64,000 bases of DNA from contig JAVTVY010018799.1 of NCBI GenBank assembly GCA_036873755.1, forward strand, positions 1-64,000. Reading direction: 5' to 3'. This document shows, piece by piece, positions 48,701-59,698 of the stretch; the first letter of the stretch is position 1; each line of letters opens with the position of its first letter. This DNA comes from Hanleya hanleyi. Taxonomy: Eukaryota; Mollusca; Polyplacophora; Lepidopleurida; Hanleyidae. The translations under genes were made by a program, and so were the position numbers. Below the pieces are notes generated by a model, which did no database searches, was not told the DNA's origin, and saw only the letters and a list, made by a program, of their open reading frames with translations.

Positions 48701-49639
48701 ATGTTCACTTGCACAACTTGGCAGAAGCAGTTTACTCGTCTAGATAATTTACGTCGCCACGAGACCTCCACCCACAACGATGCACGGTATACTTGTATAA
48801 CCTGCGCACGGTCATTCAATCGGGATGATAATTTACTGCGCCACGAAGGCTCATTCCACGAGGGAACGACGGAACAACGTAACGATTGGGACGACAAACA
48901 ACCCAGTCAGTTAAGACGGCATCAGCGTTTGATTCATACCCCGTCTCTACGGTTTGGGCGACAACTTCCCACTAAAGAGGCACCCAGGAGGGTCAGACCC
49001 AGTGAAGATGAGCCCATACAGACGAATGCCACTAGTGATGCGATCACAGAGAGCCCGACTATACCCACAGTTATGAAGAGCATAGATATCCAGCCAGTCC
49101 CTAGCATTACTGTTGCCAGTCATACACCTGACGGCATCGAACATTTTCTGGAAGATGCAGTGGATGTTCCTAGCGATCTGTTACAGGACGCCCATCCAGT
49201 GAGTGACATTTATCGGCGCCAATGGCCCATGATACGGCACGTTTTCCACCGTCATCGCCCCATTCCAGATATCTACAATTTCCCACTGACCGATCTCACC
49301 CGTCTACGCAGCTACGTGGAAGCCATCTTCAATGACCAAGCTACGGTCTTCAAATTGAATGTCGCTTTCGGGTACATCTTACGTCACAAAGAGACGGACC
49401 AGTTACGGTATTATTATGCCAGTAATAACAGCCATGTGTTTGACCAGCCGTTCACCATCGTTAACCGGTCGTCGCTAGAGACGATGCTAGAGAAACTGGA
49501 CACCGTGGACCCCTTGAGATGGGCACATCGTCAACGCCCCAACACGCAATGGGCCGTAGAGAGGGTCACCAATGCTACGTTCTTCGTTACCAAGCTGACC
49601 GACCACCCCCATCGGCTGAATGCGTCACCCTTGCACTGA
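48701..49639 (+). CDS. Second C2H2 zinc-finger / truncated PolB N-domain chimera, fingers partly degraded
   Basis: 312 residues from the ATG at 48701. Same architecture as 2970-3926, about 70-75% similar by eye. Finger 2 is intact (YTCITCARSFNRDDNLLRHE). Finger 1 has lost its second Cys (FTCTTWQKQF) and finger 3 both Cys (EQRNDWDDKQ), so DNA binding is probably weakened. The PolB-N part is well kept (FNDQATVFKLNVAFGYILRH, HVFDQPFTIVNRSSLETML, RVTNATFFVTK) and ends at the same point as the first copy. The polymerase-derived domain is therefore better preserved than the fingers. Confidence 0.7.
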   Translation: MFTCTTWQKQFTRLDNLRRHETSTHNDARYTCITCARSFNRDDNLLRHEGSFHEGTTEQRNDWDDKQPSQLRRHQRLIHTPSLRFGRQLPTKEAPRRVRPSEDEPIQTNATSDAITESPTIPTVMKSIDIQPVPSITVASHTPDGIEHFLEDAVDVPSDLLQDAHPVSDIYRRQWPMIRHVFHRHRPIPDIYNFPLTDLTRLRSYVEAIFNDQATVFKLNVAFGYILRHKETDQLRYYYASNNSHVFDQPFTIVNRSSLETMLEKLDTVDPLRWAHRQRPNTQWAVERVTNATFFVTKLTDHPHRLNASPLH

Positions 49640-49830
49640 TGCGATCGTTGACTTGAGCTCAGTAAACACTTGTACCTAATGTGACGGTGCGTTAAATAAT
49701 AAAACATGGTGTTTTGATATTTCAATTTGTTTTGCTATGAACATACTAAACATAACCAGGACGGCTCCCCCAGCCTGGGTATGATGTAACATTGGGGATA
49801 ATAAACTGTATAAAAATTGCTGAACTTGTT
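49640..49830 (+). other. 3'-UTR with shared block and AATAAA signals
   Basis: Nearly identical to 3950-4160 (TCAGTAAACACTTGTACCTA, then GTGACGGTGCGTTAAATAAT, then the CTCCCCCAGCCTGGG block). Confidence 0.7.
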
Positions 49831-50149
49831 GTTATTCACGACAACCGCTTTCCGCTATACTTGGAGGGAGGGAGGAAGGGAATTTGGCTTACTGTGACAC
49901 TCAAGTTTGTTTCACTCATATGGTGACAGTCAGTTTGGTTGGTGGAAACCCGCGCGCGCGCTGCGGCCCGGGGCGGCCCGGGGCGGGGGAAAACCCGGAT
50001 GTGGAAGAGGTCCCGGATGTTGAAAAGCTCTCGGATGTTGAAGAGGTCCCGGATGTTCTAGGAAAAAATTAGAACTCTTCTGTGTTCGGAAGTCATTCTG
50101 AAAACCGAAAGCGACGTCACACACCACCCACCAAACCACGTGAACTGCG
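49831..50149. other. Spacer with GAGGTCCCGGATGTTGAA repeats
   Basis: No gene. Short direct repeats (GGATGTTGAA...GGTCCCGGATGT) at 49995-50065 follow a GC-rich GCGCGCGCGCTGCGGCCCGG stretch. Confidence 0.5.
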
Positions 50150-50880
50150 CAGCAGAATGTTGAACACGAACGACACACTAGTCCAGGCGGATGCCCCCTC
50201 ACATAGGCTTCACATTGATACCTCACTCGATCCAATCGGCCCACTAGTGGCCCACCTCGACCCCAACACGTCTATGTCCATACGCTTTTCCCACAATTCC
50301 CTGTCTGCGCATGCGCAGAACGTCGAACACGTACGACACACTAGTCCAGGCCGATGCTCCTTCACGAATGCTTCACATTGATACCTCACTCGACTCCATC
50401 GGCCCATTAGTGGCCCACCTAGACCCCAAAACGTCTATTTCCATACACTTTTTCTACTGCGCATGCGCATAATGGCGTCAGTTCCACGTCACACCCAGCC
50501 CGTTGGATACTCCCTCACGACTGCTTTACATTGCTACCTCACTCGATCCAATCGGCCCACTAGTGGCCCACCTAAACCCCAAAACCTCTATTTCCGTACC
50601 CTTTTCCCACAATTCCCTGTCTGTGCATGCGCAGAATGTTGAAAACGAACGATACACTAGCCCAGGTGGATGCTCCCTCACGTATGCCTCACATTGACAC
50701 CTCATACGACTCCATCGGCCCATTAGTGACCCACCTAGACCCCAAAACATCTATTTCCATACCCTTTCTCTACTGCGCATGCGCAGAATGACGATATTTC
50801 AACCCCACACCCAGCCCATCAGATGCCCCTTCACGAATGCTTTACATTGATACCTCACTCCACCCAATTGGTCCACTAGC
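50150..50880 (+). repeat. NRF1-motif satellite, third array
   Basis: About five units as in 4290-5815, with GCGCATGCGC at about 50307, 50461 and 50776 and a variant near 50627. Confidence 0.8.
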
Positions 50881-50929
50881 GGTCCCTACAGATTGCCGAA
50901 CATTCTCATGAAAACCCACGGTTTTGGGA

Positions 50930-51156
50930 CTACATTCGGTCCGCGGAGGCAGACCGCATCACCGCCAGACCGCATCACCGCGGAGGAATCCATGCCCCCA
51001 AGGTCACGACCTATTCATCCAGACAGGAAGTGACGTCATACACTTGCGCAAAACACTCCTGCGCACACCTCCTCATGACCTCATTTCTGCGCACACCACT
51101 TTCTCGCGCATGGGCAGTGACGAGCCACAGGCTCGAAATAGCCTTTGGTTACTACT
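50930..51156. promoter_or_regulatory. Terminal block of E4 with CRE motif
   Basis: CCGCGGAGGCAGACCGCATC, then CAGGAAGTGACGTCATACAC, matching the order near the E2 terminus. Confidence 0.5.
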
Positions 51157-51425
51157 GCTGTTGTTATATGTTTTCAATCAATACCCGGAGTTTTGTACTG
51201 CGTTACCTCTAAGGAATTCCCTTTATATGTAAAATATGACACCTTTAATCTAAACGAGTCAAAGATATCTAAATTCGGTAGGTTTGACCATATATCATAT
51301 TGAAAAGTCGCTTTGGTCATATTTTCATAATATAGAAATATGTCAAAATGCTTCAGTTTATCAAGACCTGTTAGGCCAATAACGGGAAATTCCTGGTTCA
51401 TAGCAGTTACTGATATTCTTCAATG

Positions 51426-52130
51426 CAATCTGATTAAAACTCAGACTTAATAACCGCTCCTCTGTCGGACATGCCGCTAATAAAGATATGGAACAGTCCC
51501 TATCTTAAATCTGTCGCGCATGTCAGACTGGCGGCCAATCACAGTCCAACTTCAACAGGTGGGTGGGTTAAGTGCCTACATTCAGTGGCGGCCAAATTCA
51601 AGGGTGAGATCGAAAATTGGACGTGCCCGCATTAAAGCAGGAGCAACTGCAGATGCTTTCTTGTATGGTACGTAAAAGACGCTGTATAACCGTTCTTCAT
51701 ATCGGCTACGGGAAATCTTTGACTTACCAGATGTTGCCGGGTGTACGGACGGGCCACAGAAAAATCCAACCCGGGCGGCTGACGAAGTTCTTGCTCTCGA
51801 CTCCAATCCATGCGCGATCCCCGAAGATTATTATTTGCTCCCCGTTGCTCTCTTCTGTGACAGACCAGGTGAAAAGATCAAGGGATATTTCTTGCACTGC
51901 TGGATATATAGGTAGCCTACGGTTATTTTGTTTCATAAAATCAGTTCATAACTGCATCGCAACAACAACATTAATTTGGAGTATCAGCCGACTCATTGGG
52001 CGACTATTTGACCCGGGAAACAAACGTTCGGAGGTCATCCGACGGATTTGTTATAGGGACTGTCTCAGATCTTAATTAGCGACATGTCCGACAGAGGAGC
52101 GGATATTAAGTCTGAATTTTAATCAGATTG
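51426..52130. mobile_element. Mutator-like (Pack-MULE-type) element with a captured RecQ fragment, 705 bp
   Basis: TIRs of about 48 bp: CAATCTGATTAAAACTCAGA and on to TCTGTCGGACATG at the left, with the inverted copy at the right (about 45 of 48 matching). They are flanked by a perfect 9-bp duplication TCTTCAATG (51417-51425 and 52131-52139). A 9-bp TSD with long TIRs is the Mutator signature. The interior is not a transposase but a helicase fragment. Confidence 0.75.
51617..51900 (+). pseudogene. RecQ-type helicase fragment
   Basis: About 90 residues: LKQEQLQMLSCMV (motif 0-like), then HIGYGKSLTYQML (motif I; the first Gly of the P-loop is replaced) and IIICSPLLSSVTDQV (motif Ia). It covers only the N-terminal part of the helicase domain, then degenerates. 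Lies within the MULE-like TIRs. Confidence 0.65.
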
Positions 52131-52432
52131 TCTTCAATGTGTCTATACTTCATTGCAATACGACTATACTGATACTCATTTCTTCATTGCCGCTAATGCA
52201 GATGATTACAGCATTGCAACTAAAATATTATCTCTTTTTATTCAAGAATGACCCTGAACAAGAGGTGATACTTTGCTTCTCAAGCGATTATGCTTGTGCC
52301 AATATCACTTATTTTGTGGTTACTTCCTTATCTATTGTTACATCCGTCTTGAACTTTTGGCAGACATTTGAAAATTTCGAGTCATTCATTCATAAGAATA
52401 TATATGGTGACTGTTTGAATCAGAAATTATAA

Positions 52433-52950
52433 TTTAACCGGCCTCGACTGGCTGACAAGGAGTTGGGAATACCTGAGCATTTCGTCACAATATAACTCTG
52501 AGCGAGACAATAGACCAACGGCGAGGGACACTGGAGGGAAAAATACCCATCTAATGCGAACACCTCCTTTCAACAACCCAGAACTAGTGGTATATGAACA
52601 ACGTGATATATAAAAAACCTTTATGGTGTTCACATGAACTAGTGGACGTATATGAGCAACGTGGAATATAAAATCTTCATGGTGTTCACATGAACAGACG
52701 CAATGAAAGTGTGTCTGGGATACAACACTCATGATAACGACTTTGGAAGGATTTTGAAAATAGAATACAGATCAGTGATACGTATTTGACGATGGGAATA
52801 TCAGAATATCTTGTCAGTATCATAGCTGACTTATATTATGTTGTGGATAGTTTGGAGCGAATGTGGTCTTGTGAATTAGGCTTCACGATTATGGACGTGG
52901 AAATTCTTTATGGACGACGGCTGTCTAATAATTGTCGGATCTGATGCTTG
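52433..52950. repeat. Penelope-like 3' region, second copy
   Basis: A tandem CATGGTGTTCACATGAACTA-type unit (52560-52700) leads into sequence matching 7540-7890 (ATACAGATCAGTGATACG, GATTATGGACGTGGAAATTC). Confidence 0.55.
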
Positions 52951-52952
52951 TA

Positions 52953-53162
52953 CACTGAAAAAAAATCCTTGAAATTTAAGGAATATTCCCCGACTATTAC
53001 ACCAGAGGAATATTCCTTAAAATTCAATAAGGAATATTCCGTAGTATGTTAAGGAAATTCCTTTACATGGCAAGGAATATTCCTTATATGTTGAGGAATA
53101 TTCCGCTGGTGTAATAGTCGGGAATATTCCTTAAATTTTTAAGGATTTTTTTTTTTTCTGTG
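52953..53162. mobile_element. Tc1/mariner-type MITE, copy 1 (210 bp)
   Basis: Flanked by TA on both sides. TIR reads CACTGAAAAAAAATCCTTGA...AAGGATTTTTTTTTTTTCTG. The interior is built of GGAATATTCC palindromes, so it can fold along its whole length. Confidence 0.75.
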
Positions 53163-53476
53163 TATGAATTATTTTAATCGCATAATGTGTGTCATATATT
53201 CTAATTTGCTGCAGTACTTTTTAGCTGAAGGCGATGTAACAATGTGGTGAGCCGTTCAAATTACATTGGTGACTCCTACCAAGGCCGCTGTAAAGAATTA
53301 GGTCGTATCTGCATTTGCAGGCCTATGAAAGTGCTTCTCAAGCTTACAGCTTATAATACAGACATAGGCCATCACTTTGATACTGACTATCTGCTGATTG
53401 TGATGAACATTGTCATCGCTGTAATCTGTATTCCGGGGTGAATACAATGGTATTGCATGGACTTTCCTACATAATA
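53163..53476. other. No recognisable feature between the two MITEs
   Basis: Unique-looking AT-rich sequence; the short open frame at 53244-53441 has no known motif. Confidence 0.4.
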
Positions 53477-53690
53477 CACAGAAAAAAAATCCATAAAAAT
53501 TTCAGGAATATTGCCCGACTATTACACCAGCGGAATATTCCTTAACATAACTAAGGAATATTCCCCACCATGTTGAGAAAATTCCATAAAATGCTACGGA
53601 ATATTCCTTGTTGAATTTTAAGGAATAATCCGCTGGTGTACTAGTCGGGGAACATTCCATAAATTTTAAGGAATTTTTCTTTCATTGATA
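53477..53690. mobile_element. Tc1/mariner-type MITE, copy 2
   Basis: Same family as 52953-53162: starts TA-CACAGAAAAAAAATCC, with the shared CCCGACTATTACACCAGCGG core. The right end is degraded near 53690. Confidence 0.7.
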
Positions 53691-55050
53691 TATATGTAAA
53701 TTATTTTGAACATTCACAATTTACTTTTATTTATTTTTAGCATTATTTGTTCATTGATATACATGAATCATTGAGTGAATGGGCAGGATTTAACGTCGTT
53801 TTCAACAATTGTTTAGTCATGTCAACACGGTGTCTACATATATCTGAATCTCCACCGTCCATCACATATTCCCCAGTTGTCAACTTATTGAATAAGACCT
53901 ATTTCTGTTCAACACTCTGTTTTGGAGCTGCATGACTGTTAAAAACAAATTCGCTATGGATATAGTAATCATTTATCGTAACTTGACAATGAATCGCCTG
54001 GTTGAAAAAAACGTTTGATGTAGTCTCTTTTCCATTCCTTCAAAGTAGCCTCGCTTGGCCATATCACCTGATTCATCTTCATCATAAACTCTTCTCACAT
54101 ACCAGTACTCACTCACAGGACCATCCACCACCTCTATTCACACCGTTATATTTGACATGCTTCTTGGTATTAGTAGGATGGACTGTCTCTTCAGAGTGAA
54201 TGTTTTTTGTCATATTCTCATCATCCCTAAATTATATTCTGTTACGTGGATTCCACACCATCATTAAGCCCAGAATCTCTCGGGCTGGTGACCGTCGGCG
54301 CTGGTTTGGATATTCAGCTTGTAGGCATTTTGATAAAAGGTTGTTTTATTTTGGGAAAGCTGTCCCCTTAGACTCACTGAAGAGTTTAATATCCCACAAA
54401 TACATTACCTTGAAACACGAATTGAGCAAGGTTTAACGCGAATTGAAAGCAAAATCGGATTCCTCCTAAAACTTTGATTTAATTCCAGAAAATTATACTA
54501 CACCTTTTGGAAAATAACTATCTCGGTAACTACTGTAAACTCTTGTGTGGCACAACCTCTGGTGATCTATCCGCAAAACAGATTGTTACCACTCTTGTGG
54601 GGGAACATCTATTTCATACTCTATCCATAGCGATTTTTTATTCAGGGGAACAGGGAAAAATGCTGTTTACCGTGTGTAAATATTAATACACAAAACGGGT
54701 GCAGACCTGTTGCAGGTGCAATTAAAAAATATGTGATTCAGGGATTTTGTGCAAATAATTTTTGTTGACAAGTGAAATGAAGTTAATGAGCTAACTTTTT
54801 ACTGGAGTATTTCCTGAGCAATGCCTCTGATCTAAGGGTCTACACGATTCATATTCATTGATAAAATCAATTACCTAAGTATATGAAATACAATGATTGA
54901 TTACTGGTTGCTATGGTAACCATATTTCTGAAAATATTTTGCTAATCATGTCTCAAAAATACATCCAGTTGAAACATAAAATTATAGAAAATAAGATATG
55001 GTATAATTTGTCTATATAATTATCTCTAGACCACTGGGTGATACCATTAA
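53691..55050. other. No gene recognised
   Basis: AT-rich sequence without visible motif or repeat. Open frames at 53747, 54002 and 54200 have no recognisable domain. Confidence 0.4.
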
Positions 55051-55052
55051 TA

Positions 55053-58000
55053 TGGAAGGCAAACACAGCCAAAAATACAACAGTGAAACAAATAAGCTTG
55101 AGTCAAACGATTAACGTTCATTTGACAAACCATGAAGCTAAAATAGATGGAGGCACAACTCCGTCAGATCAAAGTGTACCATGTGCGTGACCGCCTCAGT
55201 GGGATTCCAACGGATTAGCAAAGGGATTAAGACAGACTCGGTCTTGCTCGGCAATTATCGGTTTTACGCGCACGCGTCGTAGTAACATTATCGCGAATGT
55301 GAATTGATAATCAACCTCCCGCTGTTGGTAATATCACCAAGGCTTGTGGCATTACACAACTGAACATATCATTTATTCGGGCAGTATGTTAACTATGATC
55401 ATGGGGGTGAATGCTCTGGTATAATTATTTGAATAAGGTAGATTTCGGGAGGAAATAAATATAGCAAAAATGCCATCTTGTTTGTAGAAATGTTGTCTGG
55501 ATATATTTGATTTATTGGTAAATTTTAACGTCTTCTATTTTAAAAACCAATGTCCAAATCTGTCATATGTCAATAAAAATCCATTAAAAGATATTACACT
55601 TTTACGACCGTATCGCGTATTTTGCGGCCCATCAAACTTGGTAGGGCCTATCCATAAAATACCAGTATGATTCATTCTTTATTATCTGAAACAAGTATAA
55701 TAAGTATGAGGAAATTATTGAAGTATTAATTGTTTTGAATAAATAATAAATGAAGGAACCACATGACGCAGATTGCTCTAGTAAAACTCATGCAGAGGCA
55801 GGACACCTCAAGTATTTGACAGTTGTCACTCGGCTAATTATATTGAACAGTTGAACGTATAAACATGTATTGAAATGACCACTGTATGTGTAAATAAAGC
55901 AAAGAAATAAAATCGCCACGAACCCAGCCATAGGTGGTATCCAACAGTGCATATCAATATATTGTTTTATTTATATTTATTATTTTAGCTCCATGGACAA
56001 ACGAACAACGGACAGGCAAACAATTAACGTTCGTTTACCAAACAATTAATGTTCATTTGACAGACGATTAGCGTACAGTCAAACGAACATAGACAGTCAA
56101 ACGATTAACGTACAATCAAACAAACATCAGACAGTCAAACGATTAACGTACAGTCAAACGAACATGAGACAGTCAAACGATTAACGTACAGTGAAATGAA
56201 CATCAGTCAACAGAGGGCGCCACCGTCACAGTGAGGGGAGATAATTTGGATGGTCGTCTCGACTAAGAGAGTGGGGGTCAACAGGGCAGAACGTCCACGA
56301 GCAGAACGTCCATCACCAAGACAGTTTGGAGCTGTATAAAAATGCGGATTCCAATGGCCACATCGTGTACCTCTATTTCTAACGGCCACAGACTTTAATA
56401 GAAATCGAACCACGATCATGATATCTAAATCTAGGACAAAATCCGCAGTGGACAAAAGCCCCAGGGACAAAAGCGCGGCGTACAAAAGCCACAGAGGCTA
56501 AAGCCCTAGCGGAAAAAGTCCCAAACCAATTAACTAAAAACCAATAAATCGAATAGCGCGATCGGGCTATTGTATCATAAATACCGGGCTATTTAGATAG
56601 GCACTACAAGAAAAGTTAGATACGCGTACCATTTAATTATCAAAATAGAGCCGATCGCGCTATTCGACCCTTACGGTATGCACTGCCTCTTATTTTTATT
56701 GTTTATTAAGTATCACTTCGACAAAAAAAACGAAGTGGTTATTAATCAGTAAAAAAAAACAACAAAAAAACGGCTGGATAGAGCGATTTGAGCTATTCGT
56801 CCTTTTGCAGAACTGACGACAGCGCGCTCAGTGGAATCTGCACACGTGTGCGCATTGCAACAGTCAACCAGTTATGACAATTTTGAGATAGAAAATTATG
56901 GCAATACTCCAATAATATGGGACGGACGGCCACAGGTAAAAGGCTGTTTTTATAGCTCCAACAATAACGTCACATTTATACCATCTTTCCCCGTGCTTTT
57001 TCTTTGTGTTTCCTATGATTTGGAAGTGGCAATGTGTGAATAAATGATTTTGATAGTTGGTTATATCTCTGTTGAGTTCATTGTTGGGATAGCCTGAACT
57101 TTCTAAATAGGAAATATACAATATATGAACAGAACAATTCTCTTCTAGTTAAATGACTGTTTCTTTATTTAAATATTTATCAACAAGTCCAGCGTTTGGA
57201 GAGAAAGAAATTAAATTTGGATCTATTGTATTTAGTTCGAAATTTGGAAAAGGGTTCGAAACAGTTGCATGTGCATTTTGTGCATCTCTGCTACACAGTG
57301 AATATACCCAGATCGCTCTGTAACGATCGTAGAGCTGGCAAATGGCCTATTAACCCTATCTGGCCTGGGGATTTGGGACCTGTCCAGGCCTTGGAGGGGG
57401 GGTGGGGCCTGCTTCCCTACACCTTAAATATTTTCTTTTCCCTTGAGCTAGGGGCTGAAACGTCCCACACTATACCCTTGAGTCAAGCTCTATCAGAAAT
57501 GTAAAACTATCCAAAATGGCCCATGTCATTTTCAAAAAAGACATTTTTTGGTCGACTTTTCGGTCAGGTTTTTTCGATTGATTTTTTCTTGGCCATTTTT
57601 CGGCAAAACTGCATGATAAATAGGTAAGTAATAGTCTGATTTGAAATGAAATATTTTTTGCCCACTTTTCCTCATAGAAAAGCAGAAATTTGGAACAAAA
57701 ATGACAAAACATCAATTTCCTGGTATACACTACATGGTCGCCATTTTGAATTTACCCATGATAGTCTGTTCGGAGGGTCATGCAATAGGATCATAATGAC
57801 CCCAACATACAAAGTCACGGAGTGTCAGCTGTCAAGTATTTGGCGTTCCAGAAATAGGATAGAAAGTTTGGTAGGGGGACCATAATTGCCCCTCCCCCCC
57901 CCCCCTCACCACCCAGCCGATAATCAACCAATTTTTTCCAATCAAAAATTCAAATCCGTATAGCCTTATTATAACAATAATCTTACGACCAAGGGACATT

Positions 58001-58794
58001 ATTTAGCCTCTCATGCTTTGGAAAAATGTTGTTACTCATTTTTTTTTTTAGAAACGTTCAAATATATCGAATTTAAAAGAATAATCGCGGATGAAACTAT
58101 ATATGTACACACGTATTCAAGTCCGGCTGTTTTGATACTATTAGTGTGCAATCGACATCTGAATCGCAATTTTCAGGACATGTTGTGAACATCGTCAATT
58201 CGCAGCATCTTACTTGTGACAAAACAATTTAGGACCAGGATTTTTTTTCAAAATATCCAGGTAGATAGAAAGTTATTTCTCATTAACTAGATATGAAATA
58301 TGGTAAGATATGATTTGATCAATAAATTATTTTCAGAGACGAACCGCGTCGCTGATGTGCTGGTTCGCCGTTTTTCTATATTTGGCGATCTTTTTCCACA
58401 TAAACTTTTATGCTGATGGTGGCGCCGTCTGTTCGTTGATCGTTTGACTGTCTGATGTTCGTTTGACTGTACGTTAATCGTTTGACTGTCTGATGTTTGT
58501 TTGACTGTACGTTAATCGTTTGACGGTCTGATGTTCGTTTGACTGTACGTTAATCGTTTGACTGTCTGATGTTCGTTTGCCTGTACGTTAATCGTTTGAC
58601 TGTCTGATGTTCGTTTGACTGTGCGTTGTTCGTTTGGTAAGCGAACGTTAATCGTCTGTCAAATGAGCGTTAATTGTTTACTAAACGAACGTTAATTGTT
58701 TGCCTGTCCGTTGTTCGTTTGTCAAATGAACGTTAATCGTTTGACTCAAGCTTATTTCTTTCACTGTTGTATTTTTGGCGGTGCTTGCCTTCCA
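55053..58794. mobile_element. Long-TIR non-autonomous element, about 3.7 kb
   Basis: Starts TGGAAGGCAAACACAGCC and ends with the inverted GGCGGTGCTTGCCTTCCA, with TA next to both ends. The TIRs are long (about 280-380 bp) and contain tandem 37-38-bp units (TCAAACGATTAACGTACAGT plus CAAACGAACATCAGACAG) at 56070-56210 and 58440-58620. The left TIR is split by another transposon. The middle (56220-58410) shows no gene; CGATCGCGCTATTCG-type words repeat near 56555, 56650 and 56775, and a C13 run lies at 57888-57905. Confidence 0.65.
55131..55995. mobile_element. Nested 865-bp non-autonomous DNA transposon
   Basis: Inserted in the left TIR of the larger element with a GACAAAC duplication (55124-55130, 55996-56002). 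Ends CATGAAGCTAAAAT / ATTTTAGCTCCATG form a short TIR. No gene inside. The 7-8-bp duplication fits hAT-like or P-like elements. Confidence 0.65.
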
Positions 58795-59099
58795 TACATT
58801 AGCGCGCATTTGAACCAAACCCAAATATATCTAACAGCAATATTCCATAAACCAGCGGGAATATTTCGATGAAATCAACGCCAAGTTACTCAGAATAAAT
58901 ATGACAATCACATATCTCTCCTTCGAACATTTAGATTTTTCATTTGGGTTTCCCTTTAAAAGAACTGTTCGTTTCTATATTGAACTAGATTTCCTACAAC
59001 AAATAAACCATCCAATTTGAGACATTTAGCAATTATTTCTTCTGATGGATTCAATCACACGAATGATAATAATTTTCTCCGAGAATCGTCCACATGTAT
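58795..59099. other. No recognisable feature
   Basis: AT-rich spacer of about 300 bp. Confidence 0.4.
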
Positions 59100-59582
59100 G
59101 GCTTGATTAGGTGTGGGTGCCTTTGTCGATGTTGTTGTCAGTATTTTTTTCAAGAATATAATTATTTCCCACCTATTCATATACCACAATGGCAGCTGAT
59201 ATCATAAAAATGCGTTCTATATACACCGATCTACATATGTCTTCTCTACTAAATTTTTATCTATAAAGTTAATATTATAGAAGAGGAGGGGTATGTCGAT
59301 CGGCGTAGTTCGTATATCAACTGTCATTGTGGTATATGAAAAGGTGAGAAATAATTATATTCTTGAAAAACAAAATTGACAATCAACTGTCACTGTGGTA
59401 TATGAAAAGGTGAGAAATAATTATATTCTTGAAAAACAAAATTGACAACAACAGCAACATCGAGGAAGACACCCATATGCTAATTATTAACATCAACAAC
59501 AACATCGACGGAGACACCCACCGCTAATAATTATCAACAACAATAACAACATCGACGAAGATACCCACTGCTAATCAAGCCA
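59100..59582. mobile_element. Fold-back MITE, about 480 bp
   Basis: GGCTTGATTAGGTGTGGGTG at the left pairs with the inverted CCCACTGCTAATCAAGCC at the right. Inside, a 68-bp unit (AACTGTCATTGTGGTATATG, AAAAGGTGAGAAATAATTAT) is present twice directly and once inverted (59150-59200). Confidence 0.65.
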
Positions 59583-59698
59583 CTGTGGAATCGCCACTGG
59601 TAATCTGGCGAATGAGACTTTGCAAACTTAGAAATCCAAAGCGTCCAAATACATCCCAAGGTTTCGATATTCCTAACATCTTCGCTAGGTAAGTAGTA

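Larger units (their letters stand above)
48701..51156. mobile_element. Putative Polinton-related element E4, right part
   Basis: Order as in E2: zinc-finger/PolB-N gene, shared 3'-UTR block, NRF1 satellite, CCGCGGAGGCAGACCGCATC block, CRE, then a possible terminus GGTTACTACT at 51147-51156. The left end was not found and no target duplication could be verified, so the boundary is tentative. Confidence 0.45.

Noticed and set aside
52433..52732. Minus-strand 101-codon frame
   Set aside because: Covers the tandem CATGGTGTTCACATGAACTA-type repeat; no domain.
57196..57885. Frames of 79-102 codons in the middle of the long-TIR element
   Set aside because: No recognisable domain, no transposase motif, low-complexity neighbours.
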